64,000 nt of DNA from Morchella semilibera. Lineage: Eukaryota; Ascomycota; Pezizomycetes; Pezizales; Morchellaceae. The stretch lies in NCBI GenBank assembly GCA_009192285.1, contig CM018606.1, positions 2,532,081 to 2,596,080 on the forward strand. The letters run 5' to 3'. The notes beneath the pieces are model-generated. The model was not told the origin of the DNA, did no database searches, and saw only the letters and a list, made by a program, of their open reading frames with translations. Made by a program: the position numbers and the translations under genes. Shown piece after piece: positions 34,237 to 45,765 of this stretch (position 1 is its first letter; each line of letters starts with the position of its first letter).

Positions 34237-37200
34237 TCGTCCCGAGTCTCTAATGGTCAACAATTCTCAATTTGTCTTTATTGGGTTTGATTGTCTGGAG
34301 TAGGGTACCTAAAACTGAGGAGGATTGTAAGGTGTCTTTAATTAGCGAAACATATACCCATGGCAGAAGTAGTCTCACAGGTTGAGAGGTTCTTCTTTCT
34401 GTCTTCTGTTTTAATCATAATCATAGCAAACTTTCTGGTTGGTGTTGCAGAGGAGGGTTAATGGAATTTCTCTTATCTTACGGTTTTAACTCGTTTGCAG
34501 TGCAATATCAAGTGAACTGTATATAGCCCATTCGCGAATGAGGTATCATCCGCTCTTATAATTGAGTAGCAGCAATGTTAACTTTCTCGGTTGGTGACTA
34601 TAACAAAAGAAATGATCATCATTAATCACTCGGACAACATTCTTCAACAAGGACTGCTCGTGCAAGCATATTCTAAGAGGAGCTCCGATATTGATAACCT
34701 GGTAATGTCAATAATGTACTTAGACGGGCGCTAGCTTGTTACTACACCTCCTATTTGAGTGTAAAACTGCTAGTACATGCTCTGGTTATACTAAAAAAAA
34801 AAAAGTGATTAATTTAACCCCTTGCCGTTGAAACGATGCCTATCAGCACTAACATAGTCTAAGGTCCAGCATATTACGAAAAGGGGGAAGACACATTAAG
34901 TAATACATATATCTCCTAACCTCCTCAATCGTTCCTCAACTACCTATCACAAAAGCAGCGGTGTGACTATGGCTGGTTAGCCATATTAATTATTACCTCG
35001 CTCTGTGCGGCTGTTTCCACGAAAGTCTAGGGGAGAGCACTGCAGCTAAGGTTACTCTCATCGGGGTCTACTAAGAGAACCGGCTTAAATATTAGTACCA
35101 TTGTCATTGTCGTTGCCATTTATTCAACTAGTGCTCCCCAGGCCTATGAGCCTATTTGGGGTGGGCCCACGGCGGTATCCTTTCTTGTAAGTGGTATCAA
35201 GATCACAATATGATGGGAATGAAACTATGCATGTATATATGTTCGACTACAATGCTTTATTTTGCAAATTGCAAGGTCAATACTAGCTGAAGATCAGTAC
35301 ATCTAGCTATAATAGGATCTGATATGAACATGTAATGATATACACTTCTAAACCTTTAGTAGATATCTGGCATGATGTGGAAAAAATGCCAATAATGTGA
35401 TTACCAGTCCCTGGTGAGTTTTAGGCAGGCTCGAGCATACTCAAGGGAGGTCCGAAGTACGTAAGGTGGTCACAATATAGGGTTCACTATATATTAGCAG
35501 AACCATCATGCAGCTGACGGCTTTTGTTACTCTCGTGAGTTTTTTGATGATTTTAATTTTACGCCACTGATAGTATTAACTCCTAAAGGGGGGTGGGGCT
35601 CTGTGTGCTGCATCGAAGTTCTGTATTGGTAACGAACACCTCTATGATTTGCTACGGCTCAAATTTTGCCTGTAGATAAAGGTCCGATTCAATACTCAAC
35701 AGGGACGACGCTTTTTTGCTTCTCGCATGTTTGCTCGATCTCAAGTACGGGTATTATGATATATATTGGTAGTGTTCTAATGTTTTCGGACTGGACTAGG
35801 TCTGCATATAAGGCGTAAATCGTGCATAACAATGGTATCGCCTGGCAGGCCGAGACATGCTCAGAATCTGGTGCAATACAGCCTTGGCAACTTTGTGCCA
35901 AAAAAACACCGTTTAAGGGAATTTCTGTTGTAGTCTTAATTATTACCTTATATAGAAAGTCAAGAGCCGGGTTTGTATAAATACATGTATGCAGTGCACC
36001 AGATTCTGAGCATGTTTCGGCCTGCCAGGCGATACAGACCCAGTCCAGACCGGAAACATTAGGAAACCGCGACAATATGCTTGCTAATTAGTACACCTAG
36101 TGACCAGACCATGTACATACACCTAACCCCACTGTTTTTGTGTAAAATATTTACCTTTGGCCTCTAAGGGACTAGTAAATAAGAATCAAAACACTTGCTA
36201 GCTACCAAGGGCCGAGAAAGTAATTTAAGCAATTGCGTAAAGTAGTACTAGCCATAGTGTTATCAAAAATGAAAATCACAGGGTGGTTCAGAACGTAAAA
36301 AAGGGGTGTCGGGGGTTCCTTAAGAATATAAAGCTTCTTCATTGTTGGGCCCTAGAACTTGGTACGTACTGTACGACCAGATACCTGAGATAGTTTTCCC
36401 CGGCCCAAGAATCTGGTGGTCATCCTCAGGTGTGAAAGCTAGATAGCCAATGCAGAAAACATGTGATCAACCCATCCACAATTTCTAAGATAAGCCAAAG
36501 GAGCGTAGAGTTGTAAATTGAGCTGATGACTGAGGGAAAGAATCCGAAGTTTTTATTACTCTGTCTCCGCGGTGGTATACCCCACACGGGCGCGCTTGGC
36601 TCTCCCGTTGCTTTGTAGCCTTGTTTATAGAAGTGTGAGAGATAATCATAGACACAAATCAGAGGTTATGAAGAGACGCGGCGAGTATGTATGCATGTTG
36701 ACAGGGACAACTCATAATTGGTTATAAGTGGGGGCAAAGCACGATATCAGTGGGCTATGCTTGTGGATAATATAACAGAAAATACATATTTGGTTGTAGG
36801 TACATGCACTGTGGGGGTGTATTGAACGATTGGAATTCGGGTCTATAATTTCCGAGAGTTTGAAACTAGCACAATATTGGCATAGTGAGAAGCCGAGTGA
36901 TCAGCTATGAATTATGCCATTAACATGCAGCCCAGCCTTGTATGAGGGAATACATGTATGTTCACCGAAAGTTCGTCGAATATCCCTACATTTGGTCCCA
37001 TTCCCGGTTTATTATGTTTTGCTATTATCCCCGCCAGGCAGAATCGATGAGGGCTGTATAGCAAGATAGGCAGACAAGGCGTCAATTTTGGCGCACTATT
37101 ATATACTCTACCGAAGCACATGTTACTTTTTAGGCTTCCTTTCCTTACACCTGGGAGCGATCTAAGTGCTACCTACAGCATATTGGTGGAGCGATTGTGC

Positions 37201-37412
37201 ATACCCAATGAGCATGTGGAACCTTGCACACTCTTCGCCAAATATCAGTCTCAGGGTGAAGCCATGATCTATGAGGTGCATATGAGTAGTATTGGTGTTT
37301 TGGGTCACTATATATCCGTGGGAAGAGATTAGGATATATTCAAATGAACTAGCTATGTAGGTCTAGCCCTTCTCTTCTTACTTAAAAATAAAGAAAAATC
37401 AAGAGATAAAAT
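34237..37412. other. Long gene-free region
   Basis: No gene is recognised over 3.2 kb. It contains the large inverted-repeat element 35777-36062, an A-run near 34795, and scattered TACATGTA words (about 35983 and 36951). The open frames present are shadows of the inverted repeat or unsupported. Confidence 0.5.
35777..36062. mobile_element. 286-bp inverted-repeat element with ~70-bp arms
   Basis: The left arm starts CTAATGTTTTCGGACTGGAC and the right arm, on the other strand, starts CTAATGTTTCCGGTCTGGAC. Both continue through GTATCGCCTGGCAGGCCGA, then CATGCTCAGAATCTGGTGCA. The left arm carries about 30 extra bases after GGTCTG. The centre is about 110 bp with no transposase. It is a non-autonomous miniature element or a foldback; the superfamily is unclear because no clear target-site duplication is visible. 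Confidence 0.85.
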
Positions 37413-37847
37413 TCATGTGGGGTTCGCTGTAACCTGCTCCATATTTCCTGTAGCAGTAGATCCCTCAGTGTTCCTCTCGGTAGCTAGTATAGAGATAAAT
37501 TAGTCACTTTACTAGGTCACTAAACAGATCTAGTATATACACTCACGAAAGTCTCGCTGCTCGGAGCTGGCATCTACCCCCCTAGAATACAAGAACCTAC
37601 CCTCCTTCTCATCATACCTTGCCGTCCATCCGTGTGGTAGGTTCTTGGGAGGTGGTGGAGGAGGGATGTAACCCTCTAGCTCTAAGGCTGGTTTATCACT
37701 TGTTTGTGTAGGTGAACCCTCTGTACGGCTCTCAACAGCTGCACTCGTGCCACTCGTGGAAGGTGGCTCGTAGGATGCCATGTTATGAGATGTGGCCGCA
37801 GCTTTAGCTTCGCGGAGGTCCGACATTATGTTTTTGAAGAATGACAT
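37413..37847 (-). CDS. Small WW-domain-like protein
   Basis: Exons in transcript order: 37547-37847 and 37413-37483, giving 123 residues; intron 37484-37546 (GTGAGT..CTAG). The N-terminus (MSFFKNIMSDLREAKAAAT) could form an amphipathic helix. A Ser/Thr-rich linker leads to GYIPPPPPPKNLPHG. A WW-like fold follows at residues about 69-100: LPHGWTARYDEKEGRFLYSR ending RDFP. The first Trp, the Gly-Arg, the Tyr and the final Pro are present, but the usual second Trp is not, so ligand binding may be altered. The poly-Pro run just before it could itself be a ligand. WW modules bind Pro-rich partners. Splicing restores the final Pro of the domain, which supports the model. The cellular role is unknown. 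Confidence 0.7.
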
Positions 37848-38883
37848 TATTGTTTGTTTGAGGCGTACTCAAGAAGGGGTTTTGTGGCTATGTAAAGTAC
37901 GTGGATGAAAGCTGTGGTGGGCGATGTGGGGTAGCTTAATATGTATGCAAGGCAGTGTAAACGATCGACAAGCTGATACTGGTCGTAGAGTTAGTGTCAT
38001 GCCTGTCACGCTGTTGCCAAGAGAGCTTAAAATAGCAGCTTTCCAAAGTGGCTACATGTATTCTTGCGTGACTACAAGTAGTATTGATCCTCGCATTAGT
38101 ATTCATGTTTAATCATGAGCGAGTTTTTAAGAAAAGAAACAATTTCTTTTTGTACTTTTAACTGAACTTTATGTTTAGGTTACATACATGTATATACATG
38201 TACATATGTACACACAATACCTGTATAGTACCTCACACCCTTAGATGAGCTTAATTCAGGAATTCCTTGTGTAACCGGTGTGTGTAACCTGTCTGGGTAC
38301 AGCTAGACCGAGCGGAAACACAAAAGAGCTCAGGTCACCGCAGCAAGTTAACACCCATACCCATATCTGCCTTACTTACCATCCAGCCCTTCACTTCAAC
38401 CCACGTGGATCACATCTGCTGACCAAAACCAAACCAGAACTTTGCCTCTGCTCTGAACTGGATTGGAAATTCAAGACTTCTCTGTCGTCCAAGTGGTCCT
38501 TCTATTAATATATCTTCTAATCTACTAGAATCGGCCAAAGCTCGCTACTTCTTACGGTAAACGGTTTGGACTAACCTTGAAGGCATTGTGCTACAAATGC
38601 AACGACCATAATGGCGTTACCCTGGTCTTGTGTAACTACATGTAAGTATATTCTCCAGTTTATATTTCCTTACAGCCAAGGCAGAAACCACCGTGCATTG
38701 CTCATCGAACAACCAATGGTTTTTTCCATCCCAGGATCTACCCACCCTAATCACCATTGGACCTATGATAGCCGCAAGAAATAAAAACTGATAATGGCAA
38801 AGCACGAGTAAGCGTCAGTACTACGCTCGCGCGTCATTTTCAAACTTGCTCATAAACCTCATAGCTACCACCCGAATTCCACA
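37848..38883. other. Divergent spacer between WW-domain gene and RBR ligase
   Basis: About 1 kb serving both promoters. It has TACATGTA-type palindromes near 38052, 38183-38205 and 38637. No gene is recognised. Confidence 0.45.
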
Positions 38884-41359
38884 ATGACCTTTATCACTTT
38901 TGCAACTCTAATTTGCACAGTATCCTTCTTCTTTCTCTATTTTTATCACCGAAGGGGCAAAGAGTTTGAGATGGCTACCACTACAACCTTAGTTGCACCG
39001 GGCGCCCTAGCCCCCGGAGATCTAGATAAAGGCAAAGGAATCGAAGGGATCGGCATCACCGCGATAAGCCACCAAGAACAAAGGGATCCAGAACCATCAA
39101 TCGTGTATAGTGATGCCTATCTTGACCTCGAAAATGTTCCCGGCCTTGACCTGTCGCTTCTATCACCTGAAGATCTCACCCCAGAAAAATGGTGGAGACA
39201 ATATCCCCCCCCTCCTGAGCTTATCTGGTCTGCTGAAGATAGCTCTCGTCTCAGAGGGGCAATATTTGAAGACTGGGCCGAGGCTCTGGAAAGTGTGCTT
39301 GAGAGTATAAATAACGAGCCTGACGAGAATGATGGAGAAACTCCTGGGTTGGTAACGGCAGAAGAGGATGGGAGTTCACGAAATAACCCAGCGGATGCTC
39401 CTGAAGTAGTTTTGGATGCCATCACACCAGTCGACGAAACCCCATTGCCTCGGAGAAACCCGCTGAGGATATCCGTAGGCTCAGCCCGTGGAACTACGGC
39501 AGTACCTGAAAGCCCCATAAGTCCAAAATCCACGGCGGATATACGTTCCGTAAAAGGTTCTATATCCTCCACTAGTTCAAAGGGGTCAAACAGCAGAAGG
39601 AAAATGCCGATATATGATCTTTCTGGAGGAGCGTCACTTATTTATGCGCCATATTTCGCCCCGTTACCGGCAAACGATTGTACTGTTGCTTCGATGCCAG
39701 TTTCGCCAAGGGTAGAGCAAGTCAAGAAGTTTTGGAAGAAGAGCCTAGGTAATGGGGAAAGGTAAGTTATCCTTAACTCCCGTTCTTTACTCTTTTTCTT
39801 TTCGGAGAGATAGTGACGAAATGTCAGTGAATGTTCATCTTGCCTCGACGACCACAAGAATAAAAAGCTGGTAAAACTAGCATGCCAACACAGATACTGC
39901 TTTATATGCCTCGAGACCCTTATAAGGTATTTGTGCCCTAAATCTCATTAGTTATATATACTGATCCCCCCAGAACTGCAATGCAGGATGAGTCCCTCTG
40001 GCCTCCGCGCTGCTGCATTCAAGATATACCACGCAAAACGATCGAGAAGTTACTAAATAAGAAAGACCGCCAAGCTTACCATGAAAAGGCTAAGGAATAT
40101 GCCATTCCGGTTGCCGATCGGGTCTACTGTCCACATCCCACATGCTCAGCATGGATTCCACCGAGCGGCACTGGTCGAGTTATATGTGGTACATGCCAAA
40201 ATAGTGTGTGTGGTACATGCAGAGGGGTAGCCCATCCCGCACAAGCAGATTGCCCCGAGGACTTCGAACTCCAATTGACGCTAGAAGAGGGGGAAAGACA
40301 AGGGTGGATAAGGTGTTTTCAGTGCAGAACGATGGTTGAGAGGTCGCATGGATGTAATCATATTACTTGGTAAGGACCACATGGACAGAGTAGATAGAGA
40401 TGAGTAGTCCTACTGACGGAGTGGGGGGCAGCAAATGCGGCGCGCAGTTCTGCTATATTTGCGGCCTGGTTTGGAAAACCTGTGCTTGTACTGGCGAGGA
40501 GGCAATCCGGCGCCGCGCAGCCCGTGAAGCACAAATTGCTCTCAACCGCGCTGCACGAGAACGCGAGCAGGCAGAGCTACGAAGGTCAATACAGGCGATC
40601 GAGGCAATGGAGCGACGGGATCAGGAAATGCGGGAACGGCGTGCAGAAGATGATGCTAGAAAGAGAAGAGATTTACAGGAGAAGTGGCTGAAGAGGGTGT
40701 CCGCAGAGCATGGAACTGCGGAGAAGGCACTGTTGATACTTCATCAGAAGCAATGGGCAATTATGCGAAGCAGACACATGGAGCAGAAGGAAGGACAGGA
40801 GATTGAGTTTAAGAATCGTGAGAACGAGAGTGAGAAGAGGTTCATTAGTGATATGGCAACACTGTTGAGAAGCCAAAAGAGGGAGGAGGAAAACCAGAAC
40901 ACCGGTTTTGCAGGGGAACGCGAAGCTCTTATTAGCAAGCAAGCTTCGGAGGAAGATGACTACTGGTTTGATCTACAGGAATTTTTGAAGGGACGCCCGA
41001 ACAAAGAAGCGAGACAGAAAACGTTGATGGAAAAATTTAATGGGGCTCAGGCTGAGCAGCTAAATTCCCTTATCAAACACCAAGAACAGGCCGCGGCCCA
41101 ACTGGTATCGTCGCATAAAGAACAAACGACAAATTTTACGAATTCTGTGGCAAAAGGGCGCGAGATAGAGAAGCAAATGGCAATGATGGATTTGAAAAAA
41201 TCCGCAAAGCATCAATGGGCTGATATCAAATGGTTTGTGGTTGTACAAATGGCACGAAATACCAGATTAGTGGACATGTGGGAGGCAGCTAAAGGGGATG
41301 AGGAGGCGAAGCAGCGAGTCATGGGCCAGAAGGCGAAAATCCATTCTGTAGAGCTTTAG
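38884..41359 (+). CDS. RBR-type (RING-IBR-RING) E3 ubiquitin ligase
   Basis: Transfers ubiquitin through a RING/HECT-hybrid mechanism. Exons 38884-39761, 39828-39926, 39974-40369, 40432-41359 give 766 residues. Residues 4-22 are hydrophobic (FATLICTVSFFFLYFY) and may be a membrane anchor; an alternative start at 38971 would drop it. Residues 30-290 are acidic and Ser/Pro-rich. RING1 begins ECSSCLDD (294) with CQHRYCFIC. The IBR is CPHPTC..CGTCQNSVCGTC (about 378-419). RING2 starts IRCFQCRTM (440), with the Cys of HGCNHITC (453) at the catalytic position, then CGAQFCYICG. A long charged coiled coil (about 480-700; RAAREAQIALNRAAREREQ and on) makes up the C-terminus. Fungal RBR proteins of this layout are numerous and mostly unstudied. 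The substrate is unknown. Confidence 0.9.
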
Positions 41360-42972
41360 AAATGCATTCAATCTGTTTCTTTTGTTTATTGAATCACTTT
41401 TCAGCAAAAATGGGGCATAGCTCGGCATTTTTCAATTTGTGGTGCATAGTATATATGTCCATCATTTGTCCGGGATTTGAGCAAGTTACCTTAAATTGAA
41501 ACACATCCATACCCCAAAGGCTCGGGCCTCTAGACCGATCCCTTAAAACTTTCCGTTTTGTATAATACGACAATTGCGTGTACGTATACGCTTATTCTCT
41601 CCGTTCCCTTTATAATTAAGTAGTTTCATTAAAATTCTACTAGCCTTTAACTATGTAAGTACTGAAATATGCTGCTCGTATCTTGCGTGCGAGTCACATT
41701 TCGAAGTAGCTGTGCCTTGGCGGCGTGGTTCCCAAAAAGAAACCCTAGCCTATGTTGCGAATACCAAGAAATCAACCTCACCACTTATTATGGGGTGCGA
41801 TATCTATACGGGCGAACAAGGGCGAAAAATCATCTTGTATGCAAAGGCGTCGGCGAGCAGAATCAAATCGAATGGTATACCTCCATACTACATGTATATA
41901 CATGTAGTAAGTACAATATACTTATGTAGCCATCTGATCTTAAGTTGACGTTGACAACCGTATGCGTGACTACTATTTAATGTCTTGGCACATCCAGGGA
42001 GGGGGTCAGCAATTACACGGCTGCAAGTACGTACTCTTTTGATGATCATAGGGAGGGATTATGATGCTAGAGAATATTTGAGCTGACAGGATCACGGTGC
42101 TCATAATATAATCGATTTTTTAACCTTTGATACGGCTATTGTCTTGGCGGGGTGGGAATTGATACGATCGATCGTGACGCCGCGAGGTATGCCGACCGGA
42201 TAGAGCGGGTTCAATAACGACCGGCTGGAATACTGTACTCTCACTGGTTAGAATCACGCAAATTTTCTCTTTTGGCGGTTTTGATTGAGGCTCAATTGAT
42301 GATCAACACCCTTAGACAAGTAAGAAAGTACAGTAGTATTCACCCTGCGGTCCCAGTCCGGCCCCGTTCGTTATTGTCGAGTTTTTGCGGTAGGTAGAGT
42401 ATCGGGCTGAAATACATTCCTGCTCTTTCGACAAAGGTACATTACACCGCGGCGGCGTGCCACTATTAATATTGCCATGAATATGTACTTATCTATGAAG
42501 GTTGTTTTGTATAATAACGTTGCAATGTTCCTATATATATATGTGAGTCCAAAGATGATTATAGTAGCAACCGGATTAATTCCCTGTCTAGATATTCCTT
42601 CTATTTTACAACTCATTGAATCATTGAGTTGCCGTTCGAGCCGAGTTTGCTACAGTTGTCTTTAGCAGTATATGGTGTTAAGTTTAGAAGGTTATGGAGT
42701 TTAGAGGCTATGGAGTTTGTGCAAAGGTTGCGGAGTTAAGGGATCCCTACCTATTGATATCTCCTTCTGCGTGCCTCAAGCTTGAACTTGCTACCTGGTC
42801 ACCTGATTAGATGGACTGCTTGAGGGGGCTCCCAGAGTATAAAGTCGAGCTCAATTACCGCCATATCTCGACCAGATCAATTCAGAACTTGAGTGCTCCC
42901 TTCTCTCTTCACTCTCACTCTTCATCCTCAGCTTCAGTCTTTAGTTGTCAGTCAGATAATCTCCCCATCACA
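41360..42972. other. Spacer between RBR ligase and dienelactone hydrolase
   Basis: No gene is recognised. TACATGTA words lie near 41888-41901. A TATAAA box sits at 42838, and the final 130 bases are a pyrimidine-rich leader for the hydrolase. Confidence 0.45.
42838..42843 (+). promoter_or_regulatory. TATA box of the dienelactone hydrolase gene
   Basis: TATAAA within CAGAGTATAAAGTC lies 130 bases upstream of the ATG at 42973, followed by a CT-rich stretch (42898-42925). Sequence match and position only. Confidence 0.4.
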
Positions 42973-43984
42973 ATGTCGAACCACTCCAAAGAATGCTGCA
43001 CAGTCCCCCCAGTTATCACCTCCAATTACACCCCTAAAGGATCTTTCACCGAGATTGGCGGACTTAGAACATGTGCGTCGCACCTAATCCTAACATACCC
43101 ATAAGTTCAATATTTAACATAAGATTAAATTCAGACGTAACCGGCAATGAAAACGCCAAAGCTGCCGTTCTGGCAATGTATGACATCTTCAGCTATTGCA
43201 GCCAGACCCAGCAAGGCGCAGATATAATTGCAGCCTCCGGAGACTACCTTGTAGGCGTTTCCCTTTATCAGCCAATACCTATTAGCCCAAATTAACAATG
43301 ACAAAGGTTGTGATGCCAGACTACTTTATGGGCAACGTCCTCGACCGTACCCTCTACCCTCCAGACACCCCCGAGAAGATGGCTACTGTTAAGGCTTTTA
43401 TCGACAATTGGGCCGACTTTGGAAAGGGCAAAGAGAACACCGAAAAGTTTCTTCCCGCGCTAAAGGAGAAATATAAATCTATTGAGGGCACCGGAGCCGT
43501 CGGGTTCTGCTGGGGAGGGAAGGCGTGTATATCCTTCACTGTATAAAATATGGTCAACTGGATATTAAACTGATACCCTACAGGTTGCAGTACTCATGTC
43601 TGGAGAAGGCACACCTTTCAAAGTGACAATCCAGGTTCATCCAGGCCAGGTTGATGCGGAGAATGCAAAGGCTGTAACAATCCCACATATGATTCTTGCC
43701 TCTAAGGATGAACCGGTAGATGCCATCTCTGGAAGCGCAGAAGCCCTTAAAAACTCCAAAATTGAGGCTGTGAGAAACGCGGCTTTTGTAGAGACGTATC
43801 ATACTATGAATCACGGTCGGATGGCTGCCAGAGCTAATTTCAGTGACCCTGAAAATGTCAAGGAATATGAGAGGGGGTAAGCATGTTTGATTCTAAGAGA
43901 GTTAGTGAGGGCGCTGACGTAGTTCTTACTAGGTATAAACAGGTTATCAGCTACCTAAATGAACATCTCAAGGCCTCAGCGTAG
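42973..43984 (+). CDS. Dienelactone hydrolase family protein
   Basis: Alpha/beta-hydrolase of the dienelactone hydrolase family, which in bacteria opens lactone rings in aromatic breakdown; fungal members are cytosolic hydrolases of uncertain substrate. Exons 42973-43072, 43135-43250, 43307-43526, 43591-43876, 43933-43984 give 257 residues. The triad is visible: nucleophile Cys140 in GFCWGGK, Asp185 in ILASKDEP and His220 in MNHGRMAARANF. Other family blocks are VVMPDYFMGN and QVHPGQ. The N-terminus MSNHSKECCTVPPV has the CC pair seen in many fungal homologs. Intron 2 uses acceptor AAAG, and intron 4 is placed at GTTGCAG by frame. All introns are 56-64 nt. The small membrane protein gene begins 330 bases downstream on the same strand. 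Confidence 0.9.
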
Positions 43985-44313
43985 ATTATTAGTTGAAGAT
44001 AACCTGGTTAGGGAGGCCCACGAATCGGGATTAGTTGAAGGTTGATGTTACATGTATTTATGGGCTTGAATTAGAATAAATATAGCCGAGTCTAGTGTGT
44101 TCTTGAAAAATGGGTCTGAACCAGAGAAAACGCCGTATAACCGCCCCGGCACCCATACTATGGCTTCAATTTCGGATGTTTCTTTTTGACAATTCTATTT
44201 GGAGAATAATGTAGATACTTATATGCATTGATTTCCTTCTGAAAATTCGTAAAAACAGCCAGAAACGTTATCACAATCAAACACAAACCCTAAATACCAT
44301 CGGATATCACACC

Positions 44314-44685
44314 ATGCGTGACATGTGTCCCCAGGGCCCCATCGCGGCCATCGACTTCGTCCAAACGAAAACCTGCATCGCCCTTAAATGCATCCTCCTC
44401 TTCGAATTCGTTCTCTGCATCGCCCTTGGTGCCTACACTGCCTGGCGCATGCAGACAAATACCATCGAGGCACGTAAGAGAGCTGAGAGGGCTGCCGGTA
44501 TTACCGCGGTCGAGGAGTGGATCGAGTTGAGGAATCTGAGGGCTGGGGTTGGTGAAGGGTCAGCGGGTAGGTGGGCGGCGGAGGAGAACAGGTTCTCCGG
44601 GATTGGGAGGGCTAAGGAGAGACAGGGTGTATGGTGGTGGCTCAGGAGGAGCTGGTATAGGTGGGGTATTTGGGGTGCAGTGTAA
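44314..44685 (+). CDS. Small single-pass membrane protein, unknown function
   Basis: Single exon of 123 residues. One clear membrane segment lies at residues about 22-43 (CIALKCILLFEFVLCIALGA), followed by AYTAWRM and a charged segment (EARKRAERAAGITAVEEWIE). The C-terminus is Trp- and Arg-rich (GVWWWLRRSWYRWGIWGAV), which could lie on a membrane surface. No family is recognised. The real-gene call rests on the ordered composition and a good ACC ATG G-like start context (CACACCATGC). It converges on the gene at 45096-45765 with a 410-bp gap that holds no recognisable feature except one TACATGTA word near 44699. Confidence 0.55.
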   Translation: MRDMCPQGPIAAIDFVQTKTCIALKCILLFEFVLCIALGAYTAWRMQTNTIEARKRAERAAGITAVEEWIELRNLRAGVGEGSAGRWAAEENRFSGIGRAKERQGVWWWLRRSWYRWGIWGAV

Positions 44686-45095
44686 GAGACCTGTCACTAC
44701 ATGTAGTAGTACTATAATAAGTACGTATACTGTTCCCATCATATTATCATACCCTGGGAACCAAAGGTAGAAGGAACCTATCCGCTAAAATAAATTGTAT
44801 ACGCAAGTTCAACCGCTTAATATAATCTTTACATGTGTAATCATTATTGTAAACCTACAAATGATGTCCTCTTTGTTTCATGACCAGGCACTACTCTATA
44901 CTATAACTTTAGATTTTTTTCAACCGTTATCTATTCAAATTCCCAACAATCATAATTGTAACCTTATTTATAGTAGGAAGTTTGCGTTCATACAGTCATT
45001 CCCATGGAGAAAAGAAAAAGGAGACATCGTAAAAAGAGAAAAAAACGCCAGAAGGCCCTGCCCGATTTATCTTACAATCCCCCTCGATACCACGA

Positions 45096-45765
45096 CTAAT
45101 AATATCCAGTGGACCCTCTCCTAGTCTCATCAGCAACATAGTGTCCACCACCGACGGCCGGTCCGCCACCAGTGTGTCCTGGACCAGGGTGCTTATGGGC
45201 ATTAGTCGGGCCCGGCGCACCGTATGAACCCTCCGTCAAGCTGCTCCTCCTGTAGCCTGGCGCCGTGTTCATGGTTCCAGGACCAGTCGCAGTAGTACTT
45301 CCAGAGTTCAAGCCGGTACCAACGTTTCCGGAATTGTAAGTTCCGTGGGGATATCTGTTCTTCTCGGGGTTCTCGATGATACGGCCAGTTGCCATCTCTT
45401 CGCGGCCCCGCTCAATGATGCCTTGGTTTCTGGCCTGACCTTCACGATCTCGCATGGCTGTGTCGACAGCCATGTTAAACTGACCACGTATTTGTTCTGC
45501 AAAGAAGTATGAGTAAATAACTGGAAATCAAATAGTTAATTTTGAAAAAGTATAAATTACCTCCGGCTCCGTGAATTCCGCTCATGATTCCTTCCAATTT
45601 GCGTCCAGTAGTTGCTCCAGCGTTGGTGCCACCGCCAGCACCATGCATAGTGGTAGAGGAGCCAGTATTGGTGGTCGACCCTGGGGCAGCTGTGTCTGTG
45701 TATCCCGCATTTCCGGGAACCATGTTGTTGTTGTTGGTGGTGTAGTTGGTGTTATATCCTGACAT
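45096..45765 (-). CDS. Hydrophilic low-complexity protein with conserved IHGAGEQIRG core
   Basis: Exons in transcript order: 45561-45765 and 45096-45496, giving 201 residues; the intron is 64 nt. The N-terminal part is Asn/Thr/Gly-rich (MSGYNTNYTTNNNN). The core, rebuilt only after splicing, reads KLEGIMSGIHGAGEQIRG, then QFNMAVDTAMRDREG. That G(I/L)HGAGE-IRG helix followed by a D-T-A segment is shared by many uncharacterised small ascomycete proteins, often stress- or conidium-associated. The C-terminus is Gly/Pro/His-rich (HKHPGPGHTGGGPAVGGGHY) and probably disordered. There is no signal peptide or membrane segment. Function unknown; a hydrophilin-like role is possible but only inferred. 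Confidence 0.75.
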
